From positions 186,001-250,000 of the forward strand of contig JAIEMN010000004.1 of the NCBI GenBank assembly GCA_019752115.1: a stretch of 64,000 nt of DNA, given 5' to 3'. Below, in pieces: positions 44,347-56,365 of the stretch. Source of the stretch: Gemmatimonadaceae bacterium (GTDB taxonomy: Bacteria > Gemmatimonadota > Gemmatimonadetes > Gemmatimonadales > Gemmatimonadaceae). The translations under genes were made by a program, and so were the position numbers. The stretch's first letter is position 1; the number at the start of each line of letters is the position of its first letter. A model generated the notes under the pieces. That model had not been told where the DNA came from, searched no databases, and saw only the letters and a list, made by a program, of their open reading frames with translations.

Positions 44347-45616
44347 GGCCGACGCCCTGCTCTCCTGGTCGCAGCAGATCGCCATGCGCGAGTCGTGGCT
44401 CGCCAAGCGGCACGCGCTGCTGCTGCCCATGATGCGCCGCCACCGCATCGGCATGTGGATCGTGGTCAACGAAGAGTTCCACGATGATCCGCTGACACCC
44501 TTCATCGCACCGCCGCGGCCGTACACCGGCAACCGCGACCTCTTCGTGTTCATCGACGCAGGCGACGCCGGCCTCAAGAAGTTCGCCGTCACCGGCTATA
44601 CCGAGGAGAATCTCGCGCGCTTCTTCGACGCGCCCTTCACGGAACCGCGGCCGCCCGCCGCGACGCTGCGCGATCTTTATCAGCAGTACAAGCCGGCCAC
44701 GGTGGGGCTCGCCATCAGGGGCACGCGCGGGCAGACGCGCTCGCTCGGCTTCGACGCCTATCGGTTCATCGCCGAGACGCTGGGACCAGACGCCGAAAAG
44801 ACCTTCGTGAGCGCCGCTGACCTGACGCAGGAGTACCTCGACACCCGGCTGCCCGAAGAGCTCGAGCACTTCCGTACGGCGGTGGCGGTCACGGAAGCCA
44901 TCACGAAGCGCGCGCTGTCGAACGCCGTGATCACGCCGGGCAAGACCACGGTGGGCGATGTGCGCCGCGCGCTCTATGACATGCTCTGGGCGGCCGGCGT
45001 GCGCACCTGGTTCCAGCCGGATCTGCGCGTGCAGCGCGCCGGCGAAGAGAACGCCACGTCACGCGGCTTTCTGGCGATTGCACCCGAGTCGATGGTGCTC
45101 AAGCCCGGCGATGCCGTGCACGTGGATTTCGGTATCAGCTACATGGGCTTCGATACCGACTGGCAGAAGATGGCCTACATCCTCAAGCCGGGCGAAAAGG
45201 ATGCGCCGACCGGGCTCAAGCAGGCGATGGCCAACGCGAGCGCGCTCCAGGACGCGCTCACCCAGAAGGTTGCCCGCCCCGGCATGACGGGTGGCTCGGT
45301 GTTCAACGGCGTCATGGCCGAGATGAAGCAGAAAGGCATCGAGGCCATGATCTACTCGCACCCCATCGGCAATCAGGGGCATGGGCTCGGCACGAGCATC
45401 GACTTTCGGAGCCCCCTGCGCAGCGACACTACGGCGCAGAACGCGCGCCTGCGGCTCGGCTCGTATCTCTCGGTGGAGCTCAACGCCGCCACGCCCGTGC
45501 CCGAGTGGGGCGGCAAGAAGCTGTTTGTGATGATGGAAGACGACGCGTATCTGACGGAGACGGGCTACAAGTTCTTCCGGCCGCGTCAGGAGGCGTGGTA
45601 CCTGATCAAGCCGTAG
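44267..45616 (+). CDS. Secreted M24-family peptidase-like protein
   Basis: This 449-residue exported protein (signal peptide ending APLVAQPR) has an N-terminal domain with [20 protein letters not shown] and a C-terminal pita-bread domain. Metal ligands are visible as Asp in [16 protein letters not shown] (two Asp), His in IGNQGHGLG, Glu in [10 protein letters not shown] and Glu in [10 protein letters not shown]. It is more diverged from canonical Xaa-Pro aminopeptidases than the M24 gene at 28151. The start overlaps the upstream four-helix-bundle frame, and no SD is obvious. Confidence 0.85.
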   Translation: MRRILPLLLLVAAPLVAQPRASVRVPEADALLSWSQQIAMRESWLAKRHALLLPMMRRHRIGMWIVVNEEFHDDPLTPFIAPPRPYTGNRDLFVFIDAGDAGLKKFAVTGYTEENLARFFDAPFTEPRPPAATLRDLYQQYKPATVGLAIRGTRGQTRSLGFDAYRFIAETLGPDAEKTFVSAADLTQEYLDTRLPEELEHFRTAVAVTEAITKRALSNAVITPGKTTVGDVRRALYDMLWAAGVRTWFQPDLRVQRAGEENATSRGFLAIAPESMVLKPGDAVHVDFGISYMGFDTDWQKMAYILKPGEKDAPTGLKQAMANASALQDALTQKVARPGMTGGSVFNGVMAEMKQKGIEAMIYSHPIGNQGHGLGTSIDFRSPLRSDTTAQNARLRLGSYLSVELNAATPVPEWGGKKLFVMMEDDAYLTETGYKFFRPRQEAWYLIKP

Positions 45617-45620
45617 GCGA

Positions 45621-46552
45621 TCACTTCGCGGCGCCGTCGAAGTAGGCGACGACCGTGCGGGCCATCTCGCCGATGCGATCTTCAGCTTCGCCGTAGTTCC
45701 CCTTGATGTCGTTCGTGCACACCACGATCACGATCGGCCCCGACTTGGCGAAGATTACGCCCACGTCGTTGGCGAGATAGGGCGGCCAGTCGCCGGTCTT
45801 GTGGGCGACGGGGACCTCGAGGTAGTGCGGGAGGCGGCGGTCGCCCGAGAGCTGATTGCGCATCATGCGCATCATCTCCTCACAGCGCGCTTTGCTGGCC
45901 AACGGCGTCCTCTTGGCCGAGCCGTCGGCGCAGCGTTGCATGCGTTCGAGCAGGGCGCCCACGGCGCGCGGCGTGATCGCGCCCAGCCAGTAGGCGCGCT
46001 TGTTGGCGACGGCGTCGCGCGGATTGGTGGTGTAGCCAGGCGTGCGCACCGCAGCGAACACGTCAGCCACCGTGAAGAGCAGTTCCATCCCGCCGCCGTT
46101 GGACGCGATCCATTCGTTGACCTTGGCAACGCCGCCCACCTGACCGATCGCGAGATCGGTCGCGGTGTTGTCGCTGGTGATGACCATCTGCGCCAGCACA
46201 TCGCGCAGCGTGGGCTGCAGCCCCGGATCGAAGCGCTGCAGGATCCCACTCCCGCCGCGCTTGTTCTCGGCGGTGATGGTGAGGCGGCTGTCGAGCGAGA
46301 GCATGCCCTTGTCCACCATCTGCATGGCGAGCGCGAGCACCGGCAGCTTGATCACACTGGCCGAGTTGAAGCTGACATCGGCGCGGACCTCGGCTTCTTC
46401 GCCGGTGGTCAGGTGCTTGACGTAGACGCCGGCGGAGCCGGGAAAGCGGGCGACCTGTTCAGCAAGCACGCGGGAGAGTGCACTGGACGCCTGCGCGTGC
46501 GCCGCGTGCGTGCTGATCGCGCCGGCAAGGATCAGCGTGGTGACGCGACGGA

Positions 46553-46556
<4 letters not shown>
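45621..46556 (-). CDS. Secreted class A beta-lactamase-fold serine hydrolase
   Basis: This 311-residue exported protein (signal peptide ending HAAHAQ) has the serine/lysine pair in SASVIKLPV, the SDN motif in TSDNTATD, and the KTG motif in AHKTGDWP. The Glu166-x-x-Leu-Asn motif is again not evident, as in the paralog at 14153. The start overlaps the stop of the upstream kinase gene by ATGA, so it is translated with that kinase. Its physiological substrate is unknown, and an envelope-monitoring or peptidoglycan role is possible. Confidence 0.85.
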
Positions 46557-49198
<2,642 letters not shown>

Positions 49199-49801
49199 CG
49201 GGGGAACGTATCCCCCGCCCTCAGACCTGCCAGCCGCAGCTTCCTCGCGTTGCGGCGAGGTCCATCCCGCGACGTCTATTACGGATCTCGGAAATCGCGC
49301 GCGTTGCCGTGATCGCTGGCGAATACGCGGCGCCGCGCAATCGCGCCGACAGCGCGTTTGGGTACGCAGTTGATCGGACCCTCTGAGTTCGGGCCCGGTC
49401 GGGCCTCAGAACTCGGTCTCGGCCACGGGAGTCAGACAACAGACTTCGGGATTCAGCCATCGACGCCGATGTCCGAGTCCCGAGGTCTGCGTACCGACAT
49501 CGGCGTCCGAGACCGAGTTCCGAGGCCCGACTAGGGCCTGAAGTCCGATATCCGACCTCTCCCCTTCGCAAACGGGGTTAGCGGGCTCGGCAACGCCCCG
49601 GGCGACGTGCCTGCTCGCAGTGATGAGGTCGGCACTCATCGATGAACGAAGGTTCACGCGCCGAACGCTTACGCGGCACGCCACGACGCCGACTATTCAA
49701 GGACGCAGCGACGGCCGTGTCGACCGCCTGCCCAAGTTCGTCGCAGCTGGAGGCCTGAGCCGACGACGTGGTCGGCGCGTACCGCTTACGCTGGAGTCGT
49801 G
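49199..49801. other. 603-bp divergent gap containing a family-2 palindrome
   Basis: The gap separates the kinase gene (minus) from a lipoprotein gene (plus). Its centre holds the 135-bp palindrome 49398-49532. The rest includes GC-rich sequence with no clear promoter, RNA or gene. The short frames here have no codon bias. Confidence 0.7.
49398..49532. repeat. Family-2 palindrome, copy J (135 bp)
   Basis: The 135-bp element starts GTCGGGCCTC and ends GAGGCCCGACT, with arms that pair as inverted repeats (AACTCGGTCTCGG with CCGAGACCGAGTT). It matches copy K (51471-51605) at 123 of 135 positions without gaps, in the same orientation. The right part recurs as a fragment at 44170-44256. No coding content or insertion-sequence gene is associated. 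Confidence 0.94.
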
Positions 49802-50617
49802 ATGCGTCGTGCCAGCTCCATCTCATTCGGACCGCTCGTGCTCGCCCTGTGTGCCGCGTGCACGTCCGCGGCCGACCGTTCGACCGGCCCTGACGTCCCC
49901 TCGCCGCCGGTGTTGAACGCCAAGCGAGACAGCGTTGTGTCGTTCACCGTGCTCGAAGGTGCGCTCGCCGCCACATGGTATCGCTGGACCACGATGCCAA
50001 CCCTTCGCATTGCGGCCAAGGCGGACAGCAATCGGGCCGCCGTGGGGGCAACGGTCTCGGTCAGCGTCCTGCGCGGCGGCGGCTCGGTCAGCGCCACACG
50101 CTTCGTGCTCGGCGCGGACGGAGAGATTCGCGACCTGCAATGGACACTGGGGCCGGACATCGGCCTGCAGCAGATCGTGCTGTCCGCCGCGAAGGGCCGC
50201 ACCGACACTCTCTCGGTAGTGGCGCGCTCCACGAGTCCCGAGCATCCAGGCGATGGCATCTACGTCCTGTTTGAGCAGTCCGGGCTGATGCTGCCGAGCC
50301 GCGCCAGCGGCATGGTCAGTGGTCAGTGGATGACCAACGCGATGCTTACGGGAGCGATCATCGATATTGTCGATCACCGCTTCACCGTCCGGCATCAGTT
50401 CGCGAATACCCAGCCGGCAGCCATGAGCGGTGAGGTGATCGAACAGGCCGACCGATCGTTGACGTTTGTGGCGATTGACGCCTCAGGCATGCGCGCGACG
50501 GTGGCCACCGGACGACGCGAAGTGAACGACGTGCTGACCTTGCTCGGGTCGTCGTCGACGGGGCCGTGGTTCGCGTATGGCCTGCAGAAGTTTGTTCGGG
50601 CGCAGGATCCGTTCTAA
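49802..50617 (+). CDS. Predicted lipoprotein of unknown function
   Basis: This 271-residue protein has a lipoprotein signal (LVLALCAAC) and a mature part rich in beta-strand patterns (VGATVSVSVLRGGGSVSATR). It resembles Ig-like surface lipoproteins but carries no known active site. GGAG lies 5 bases before the ATG. It is bracketed on the left by palindrome J. A 12-bp-stem terminator (50643-50680) follows the stop. It could be a surface or adhesion component, and the family is not recognised. Confidence 0.75.
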   Translation: MRRASSISFGPLVLALCAACTSAADRSTGPDVPSPPVLNAKRDSVVSFTVLEGALAATWYRWTTMPTLRIAAKADSNRAAVGATVSVSVLRGGGSVSATRFVLGADGEIRDLQWTLGPDIGLQQIVLSAAKGRTDTLSVVARSTSPEHPGDGIYVLFEQSGLMLPSRASGMVSGQWMTNAMLTGAIIDIVDHRFTVRHQFANTQPAAMSGEVIEQADRSLTFVAIDASGMRATVATGRREVNDVLTLLGSSSTGPWFAYGLQKFVRAQDPF

Positions 50618-50642
50618 CCGATCGACGGGCTCGGCGCGCCAC

Positions 50643-50680
50643 ACGCCCCGCTGACGGCCTCCGCGCCTTCAGCGGGGCGT
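50643..50680. terminator. Rho-independent-like terminator
   Basis: ACGCCCCGCTGA pairs perfectly with TCAGCGGGGCGT over 12 bp around a 14-base loop, 26 bp after the stop of the lipoprotein gene, and is followed by TTTG. It probably ends that transcript. Confidence 0.75.
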
Positions 50681-50904
50681 TTGCCGTTCAGCCGAACCGC
50701 GTGTGCATGTCACGTTGCGATACAGTGGAATTCACCCTGTTACGTCTGTTTCGAATTCAGGAAGACACGACCCGCATTGCAAGTTCTTGTCATTCAACGC
50801 TTTGCTTGAAATGGGGCGCTCGAGTACGCGAGGCGCGGCTTATGCCTGATGTGATGGCACGGCGGACGACCCGCCACACTCTTTCCTCGCTCACGGAACC
50901 GACC

Positions 50905-51438
50905 ATGCGCCTCCGCTCACTCCTCGGCCTCTTCGCCGTCGCGACGCTTGCTGCCTGCAGCAATGCCGACGTCACGGCGCCCACGGTTGCTGCCCTCCCC
51001 CGCCTCCAGGGCGGTTCGGGCGGCGGCATCGACACCTCGACGACCAGCGGCGGTGGTGGTGGCGGCGGTGGTGGCGGCGGTGGCGGCGGCAGCACGTCGG
51101 GCTCGTGCGGCACGCTCTCGGCCACCATCTCCACGTACAACATCGTGGTCTACACGACGCGCACCGGCATCGGCTTCAGCGGCAGCGCCTACAACTGCGG
51201 CACGCGCAACGAAGCGTTCGAAGTGGATGTGGTGGATACGGAAACGGATCCGGCCTGCGTCGTGAACGTCCCGCACTTCATCGCCGCGAAGAACACCGCG
51301 CCGGGCGGCACGCAGTTTTGGTCGGCCAACTCCACGCTCGTGCCCTGCCAGAACCGCACGCACACGTTCAACCTGCGCCTGTGGGATACCAAGAACGGGC
51401 AGACGCTGGATACCAAGACCGTCAGCGCCTTCCTGTAG
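50905..51438 (+). CDS. Predicted lipoprotein with a long poly-glycine tract
   Basis: This 177-residue protein starts with a lipoprotein signal (FAVATLAAC) and a flexible Ser/Thr/Gly linker that contains an uninterrupted run of 14 Gly. A C-terminal beta-rich domain of about 100 residues has six Cys that may form disulphides (GSCGTL, YNCGTRN, DPACVVN, VPCQNRT). The fold looks Ig-like. The start at 50905 gives the lipobox, and 50566 would add a soluble extension. It ends just before palindrome K and converges on the amidohydrolase gene. The family is not recognised. Confidence 0.78.
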   Translation: MRLRSLLGLFAVATLAACSNADVTAPTVAALPRLQGGSGGGIDTSTTSGGGGGGGGGGGGGGSTSGSCGTLSATISTYNIVVYTTRTGIGFSGSAYNCGTRNEAFEVDVVDTETDPACVVNVPHFIAAKNTAPGGTQFWSANSTLVPCQNRTHTFNLRLWDTKNGQTLDTKTVSAFL

Positions 51439-51470
51439 GCCATTCGTCGGACGTCCGACGTCAGGTCAAA

Positions 51471-51605
51471 GTCGGGCCTCCGAACTCGGTCTCGGCCACA
51501 GGAGTCGGAAAACAGACCTCGGGATTCAGACATCGCCACCGATGTCCGAATCCCGAGGTCTGCGTGCTGACATCGGCGTCTGAGACCGAGTTCCGAGGCC
51601 CGACT
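51471..51605. repeat. Family-2 palindrome, copy K (135 bp)
   Basis: It matches copy J (49398-49532) at 123 of 135 positions without gaps and in the same orientation. It sits between the convergent 3' ends of the poly-Gly lipoprotein and the amidohydrolase. Short flanking words (GTCGGACGTCCGACGTCAGG on the left, GAGGTCCGAGGTCCGAC on the right) look like further partial repeats of TCGGA/TCCGA. Confidence 0.94.
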
Positions 51606-51636
51606 CAGGCTGAGGTCCGAGGTCCGACTTTTCGCT

Positions 51637-53616
51637 CTAGAAGTCGGGGTCGCCGGGCTCGGCGATACCCCACGCGCCGAGTCCGCTCGCACCGCCGGCG
51701 CTCCCGGCGGCCTTCTCGAGTTCACTCACCGTGTACATCCGTCGCCCGCGAATGACCGTCTCGAGCTTGCTCAGGTCTGCCATGCGCTCCAGCGGATTGC
51801 CGTTCACGATGAGCACATCGCTCACCTTCCCCACCGCAACACTGCCGTAGTCACGCTCCTCGCGCATGATGCGGGCGGATTCGATGGTGGCGACCTGCAG
51901 AATCTTGGCCCGCGGAATACCGGCCAGCTCCATCATCGTGAGCTCGCGGCGATACGTCGTGCTCGCCGCGTTGTCGGTGCCCGCCGTGAGCGGGACGCCA
52001 GCGGCGTACAAGCGCCGCAGCAGGGTCATGTACGCCGAATCCGCGCGCAGCTGATCGCGGGAGCCGCCCGCCCCCACCGACGCGCCGCCGCCACCGATCC
52101 ACAGATTGAAGGTGCCGTCCACCACCGTGTTGTGCGCCTTGAGGTACTCGATGAGCCGCGTCATCGGGGCGCCGTTCACATCGATCGTGGGCGCCACCGC
52201 CGTCGCGACCTGCGAATACGCGCGCATCTGCGGCAGATAGAGCGAGTCCTGATAGAAGTTCGAGAAGAAGAACGCCGCGTGCTGGATCTCGTCGTAGCCA
52301 AGTCCCACCGCGGCCTCGATCGACAGGCCGCGCGGGATGTGTCCGCTCAAGCGCATGCCGCGCTTCTTGGCCTCGGCGGCAATCACCGGTACGAGATCGG
52401 GGTGCAGCACGTTGTACAGCTTGATCTGCTTGTAGCCGAGCGAGTCGTAGCGCGCGACCCAGCGCCGGGCTTCGGCTTCGGTGCTGACGACGGTGGCCGT
52501 CGGACCGGCCCACGCGAGCGGGCCTTCCATGAAACCGGCGAGGATGTAGCGCGGCGCCGCGAGTTTGCCGGCGCGTACGCGATCGCGCAATGACACGGCG
52601 ACATCCACATCGGCGGCCAGATCGCGCGCGGTGGTGATCCCCTGCGCGAGCTGCGTCATGCCGAAGACGTACTGCGTGGCCACCTGCGCGTGCGCATGCA
52701 TCTCCCACATGCCGGGCATCACCGTCTTGCCGGTGACATCCACCACGGTGGCGCCAGCGGGTACGGTGACGCTCGAGGCGGCTCCCACCTCGACGATGCG
52801 CCCGTCACGGATCACGACCGACTGCTGGGGCACGAGCACGCCGCGCTCGCTGTCGAACACGTTCCCGTTACGCAGGACCAGCGTGCCGACGTCCTTGCCC
52901 ACGGTCTTCGCTGCCGCTTCCGCGCGGGCATCACGCCAGCGCAGTTCGATGGCGCGCAGCGCCGGCATCAGCGGCACCACGTCCGGACGCACCGTGATGA
53001 ACCAGGCGATTTCGGTGGCCAAGAGCCCACCGCGTTCGTCGATCCACACGCCATACGGATTGGGGGTCGTGCCGCGATAGATCATCACCAGCCGGGCGCG
53101 CTGTCGCGCGGCGCCGCGGCGCAGCACCGTATCGGCAATGAGCTCGGCGCGCAGCGTCGGCCCACCGGCGATGCGCGCCGGGCGACGCTTCGCGCTGAGC
53201 AGCGCCTGCGCGAGCTCCGCTTGCGCCCACGGCGTGTCGCCGCGCAGCGCGAGCCAATCGGTCGCGCCGCGCGCACTCGCCCGTACGCCGCCAGGTCCGC
53301 TGGGCACCCCTTGGCGCACCGAGTCACGCGTGCTGCTGAACGCCTCGGTGGGTTCGCCGGCGGAGCCATCGGCCAGCACCGGGCGGGATTCTCCGCTGAC
53401 CACGCGACCGTCCGGACCGACGCGATAGCGGGTCTCGAGCCGTGTGCCGCGATTGCGGTCGGTAAAGACCCACCGCGCGATCACCGAATCGCCGCGATGC
53501 GTCACCACGAGGTCACCGGCCTCGCGACCGTGGTTGCTCACGATCCAGCGCGCGCTGTCGGCGGCGGATCCGTGCAGAACGGCCGCCATCGCGACCGAAA
53601 GCAGAAGAGTCGTCAT
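51637..53616 (-). CDS. Secreted metal-dependent amidohydrolase
   Basis: This 659-residue exported enzyme has a C-terminal amidohydrolase TIM barrel. The first metal motif is MHAHAQVATQ (HxH), followed by RLSGHIPRGL, EIQHAAFFFS and LTAGTDNAAS, which carries the metal-binding Asp. The flanking beta-sandwich strands include VLRNGNVFDSERGVLVPQQ and VGKVSDVLIVNG. About 230 residues precede the family core and hold a signal peptide plus an uncharacterised domain. The start at 53616 is chosen over 53742. The substrate is unknown; imidazolonepropionase-like members act on cyclic amides. Confidence 0.88.
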   Translation of the reverse strand: MTTLLLSVAMAAVLHGSAADSARWIVSNHGREAGDLVVTHRGDSVIARWVFTDRNRGTRLETRYRVGPDGRVVSGESRPVLADGSAGEPTEAFSSTRDSVRQGVPSGPGGVRASARGATDWLALRGDTPWAQAELAQALLSAKRRPARIAGGPTLRAELIADTVLRRGAARQRARLVMIYRGTTPNPYGVWIDERGGLLATEIAWFITVRPDVVPLMPALRAIELRWRDARAEAAAKTVGKDVGTLVLRNGNVFDSERGVLVPQQSVVIRDGRIVEVGAASSVTVPAGATVVDVTGKTVMPGMWEMHAHAQVATQYVFGMTQLAQGITTARDLAADVDVAVSLRDRVRAGKLAAPRYILAGFMEGPLAWAGPTATVVSTEAEARRWVARYDSLGYKQIKLYNVLHPDLVPVIAAEAKKRGMRLSGHIPRGLSIEAAVGLGYDEIQHAAFFFSNFYQDSLYLPQMRAYSQVATAVAPTIDVNGAPMTRLIEYLKAHNTVVDGTFNLWIGGGGASVGAGGSRDQLRADSAYMTLLRRLYAAGVPLTAGTDNAASTTYRRELTMMELAGIPRAKILQVATIESARIMREERDYGSVAVGKVSDVLIVNGNPLERMADLSKLETVIRGRRMYTVSELEKAAGSAGGASGLGAWGIAEPGDPDF

Positions 53617-53693
53617 GCCCGAAAGTGTGGCGCGGCGCCGGGATTCGGCTAGTCTCAAGGCATCGTTGCTTCCACCTCTTTCGGACTCCGTGC

Positions 53694-55115
53694 ATGTTCG
53701 CGCTCGATCGGCGTTGCCTCGCTCTGGTGACGTGCGCAGCACTCGCTGCCGTCACCCCCTCGCTCTCCGCTCAGCCCCGCGCGTTTCCCTCCGATTCGGC
53801 CATCCGTGCCGTGCTGGTGGCACGCGTGAACGGTGGCATTGCCCCGGGATACGCGGTCGGGCTCATCGACTCGACGGGCGCAACGCGCATCATCACCGTG
53901 GGGACCGGCGCAGGCTCAGCGCCAGTGGACGCGCACACGCTCTTCGAGATTGGCTCGATCACGAAGACGTTTACGGGCACCATCCTCGCGAGCATGGTCG
54001 CCGACCGGTCTGTCCGGCTGGACCAACCCGTCGCCGAGCTGCTTCCGCCGGGCACGCGCATTCCCGCTCGCGGTGCGCGGCAGATCACGCTGCTCGATCT
54101 GGCCACGCAGAGCTCCGGGCTGCCGCGCATGCCCGGCAACTTCGCGCCGAAGGATCCCACGAATCCGTACGCCGATTACGACGGCGCCCGCATGCTGAGC
54201 TTTCTCGCCAGCTACGAACTCACCCGCGATCCGGGCGCGGCGTACGACTACTCCAATCTCGGCGTCGGCCTCCTGGGCTATGCACTGGCGGCCCGCGCAA
54301 AGCAGAGCTACGAGCAGCTCGTGACCAAGCGCGTCCTGGCGCCACTCGGCATGCGCGAATCGGCCGTCGCGCTCACGCCGGCGCTGCGGGCCCGTATGTC
54401 CACCGGCCATGATGCCAGCGGGGCGGCCGTTCCCCTCTGGGATCTCGATGCCATCGCGGGCGCCGGCGCCCTACGCAGCAGCATCACCGACATGCTGCGC
54501 TATCTCGAGGCCAATCTCGCGGCCGATGTGGATCCGACCAGCGCGAAGACGCATGGCCTGGGCGCCGTCCTCGCCGACGCTCACGCGGCGCGCTATACCA
54601 AGGGGCCATCCGGCATGTCGTTGGGGCTCGCCTGGCATCGGCTGCCAGGCCCCGGCGGCGACACGATCGTGTGGCACAACGGTGGAACCGGCGGCTTCAC
54701 GTCGTTCCTGGGCTACAGCGCGAAGCGCAAGATGGGCGTGGTCATTCTGGCCAACTCCACGTCGGGCCCCGATGGCATCGCGATGCACTGGCTGGCCGGT
54801 GCACCCCTGCCGGCGGCGACCAAACCGCGGAATGCCACGCGGGCGGCCATCACCTTGCCCCCCGAGACGCTCGACCGCTACGTCGGGCGATTCGAGATCA
54901 CGCCGGCGTTTTCGCTCACCGTGGCCCGCACCGGCAACTCGCTCACGCTCACGGCCACGGCGCAGCCCACGTTGGCGCTGCTCGCCGAGTCTCCCACGCG
55001 CTTCTTCGTGCGCGAAGTCGAAGCCGACCTCGAGTACGAATTCGATGCCGCCGGCAACGCCGTGTCGCTGACGCTGCTGCAGCAGGGCGCCAAGATGCGC
55101 GGCGTCCGGAAGTAA
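53694..55115 (+). CDS. Secreted class C beta-lactamase-type serine hydrolase (AmpC/esterase family)
   Basis: This 473-residue exported protein has a signal peptide ending SLSAQPR and the beta-lactamase-C domain. Its nucleophile Ser-x-x-Lys is FEIGSITKTF, its Tyr-x-Asn is in YDYSNLGVG, and the C-terminal His-x-Gly is in WHNGGTGGF. It has the family lid segment LDQPVAELLPPGTRIPA. Residues 370-470 form a C-terminal lipocalin-like or jelly-roll addition seen in EstB/DUF3471-type enzymes. It may be an esterase, a peptidase or a weak beta-lactamase. The start at 53694 gives the signal peptide. Confidence 0.9.
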   Translation: MFALDRRCLALVTCAALAAVTPSLSAQPRAFPSDSAIRAVLVARVNGGIAPGYAVGLIDSTGATRIITVGTGAGSAPVDAHTLFEIGSITKTFTGTILASMVADRSVRLDQPVAELLPPGTRIPARGARQITLLDLATQSSGLPRMPGNFAPKDPTNPYADYDGARMLSFLASYELTRDPGAAYDYSNLGVGLLGYALAARAKQSYEQLVTKRVLAPLGMRESAVALTPALRARMSTGHDASGAAVPLWDLDAIAGAGALRSSITDMLRYLEANLAADVDPTSAKTHGLGAVLADAHAARYTKGPSGMSLGLAWHRLPGPGGDTIVWHNGGTGGFTSFLGYSAKRKMGVVILANSTSGPDGIAMHWLAGAPLPAATKPRNATRAAITLPPETLDRYVGRFEITPAFSLTVARTGNSLTLTATAQPTLALLAESPTRFFVREVEADLEYEFDAAGNAVSLTLLQQGAKMRGVRK

Positions 55116-55118
55116 CGC

Positions 55119-55589
55119 CTACAACAGCGCGGGATCGAGCGACGGCCGCTGATACGCCGGCACGTCTCTCAGCAGCGTGAAGTCGGCAAAGTCGAACCCG
55201 GGCCCCACCGTGCAGCCGCTCAGCGTATAGCTGCCGGTGGGACGCGCGGCTTGCCACCACCCGGCGGGGACGACGTACTGCGGCGTCCCGCCGGTCGCGA
55301 GCGGTCCCAGAAGAATGCGCGTGGTCGGCCCGCCCTCAGGCGGCGAGACGAACAGTTCGAGCGGTTCCCCTTCGTACCAGTGCCACGATTCATCGCTTTC
55401 GACGCGATGCCAGGCGCTGTACGTCCCATTGACGAGCAGGAACCAGATCGCCGTCAGTGCGGCCCGATCGCCACGACGATCAGCGGGCTGAACCACATGC
55501 GGCGAACGAAACGTCTCGGCGTACCAGCCCCCCTCCGGGTGGGCGCGCAGGCCGAGTTGCGAGATGAGGACGGCAACACGTGTGAGCAT
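55119..55589 (-). CDS. Cupin-fold DUF985 protein
   Basis: This 156-residue cytoplasmic protein matches the DUF985 cupin family: LRAHPEGGWYAETFRS, AIWFLLVNGTYSAWHRV, SDESWHWYEGEPLELFV and the C-terminal TVGPGFDFADFTLL. The cupin His and Glu residues are visible, so a metal site is likely. The catalytic role of the family is not defined. It is divergent from the Tat protein gene with 32 bp between the starts and converges on the serine hydrolase gene with a 3-bp gap. Confidence 0.9.
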   Translation of the reverse strand: MLTRVAVLISQLGLRAHPEGGWYAETFRSPHVVQPADRRGDRAALTAIWFLLVNGTYSAWHRVESDESWHWYEGEPLELFVSPPEGGPTTRILLGPLATGGTPQYVVPAGWWQAARPTGSYTLSGCTVGPGFDFADFTLLRDVPAYQRPSLDPALL

Positions 55590-55621
55590 GCTGTATTCTA
55601 CTTCCCGTCCCCAACAACGAG

Positions 55622-56350
55622 ATGCTGATGTCCGCTGATGTGCATCCACACCGGACCACTGAGTCCGAAGCGACCCGCCGCGCCTTTCTGCAGCAGCTTG
55701 GACTGACGCTCACCGCGAGTGGACTCGCCGTGGCCGGTGCGCCGTCACTGCTGTCGGCGGCCCCCTTCGCCGACGTGACCTCGGCGGGCGCGGCCGACGA
55801 CTTTGATATGACCTGGACGGCGCGCGTTACCGGGAAGCACAAGGCCGTCTTTGACTCGCCGGATATTGCCGGCGGCCTGGGCGTGATTCGCGGAGCCGTG
55901 GTCAAGAAGCAGTACATGGATGCCTTCAAGATTGCGGCAGCGGACTTCACGACCGTGATCGTGCTGCGCCATGACGGGATCGCGCTCGCCATGAATCAGC
56001 AATTCTGGGACACGTACGGCATCGCCAAAAGCAACAATGTCAAGCACCCCTGGACGGGCGAGCCGATCACCAAGAACCCGGCCACGCTGACGCCCGCCGA
56101 TGGCCTCCCCGCCACGCTGGCGGGCGCGGACCTCGCCTCGCAGCTCAAGAACGGCGCCATCGCACTCGCCTGCAACCTGGCCTTCGGTGACATGGTCGAT
56201 CTGGTGGCCAAGACGGACAAGCTGTCCGACGCCGACGCGCGCAAGAAGGCGCTCGGCATGATGATGCCGGGGGTGATCATGCAGCCGAGTGGCGTGTTTG
56301 CCACGACCGTCGCGCAGGAGAAGGGCTGCGTGTACGTCCGTGCCACCTGA
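55622..56350 (+). CDS. Tat-exported DsrE-like protein of unknown function
   Basis: This 242-residue protein starts with a twin-Arg segment (ATRRAFLQQLGLTL) and a hydrophobic stretch ending in LLSAAPFA. The mature part (about residues 60-240) has alternating strands and helices such as FTTVIVLRHDGIALAMNQ and ALACNLAFGDMVDLVAK that resemble a DsrE fold, but the similarity is only by pattern. Two in-frame starts (55622, 55628) are equally possible. It lies 15 bp before a phosphoesterase gene and could be in an operon with it. Confidence 0.75.
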   Translation: MLMSADVHPHRTTESEATRRAFLQQLGLTLTASGLAVAGAPSLLSAAPFADVTSAGAADDFDMTWTARVTGKHKAVFDSPDIAGGLGVIRGAVVKKQYMDAFKIAAADFTTVIVLRHDGIALAMNQQFWDTYGIAKSNNVKHPWTGEPITKNPATLTPADGLPATLAGADLASQLKNGAIALACNLAFGDMVDLVAKTDKLSDADARKKALGMMMPGVIMQPSGVFATTVAQEKGCVYVRAT

Positions 56351-56365
56351 ACGCGGATTCGGGCG

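Noticed and set aside
49799-49801. GTG as the start of the lipoprotein gene
   Set aside because: The next codon is ATG, with GGAG at good spacing, so ATG at 49802 is preferred.
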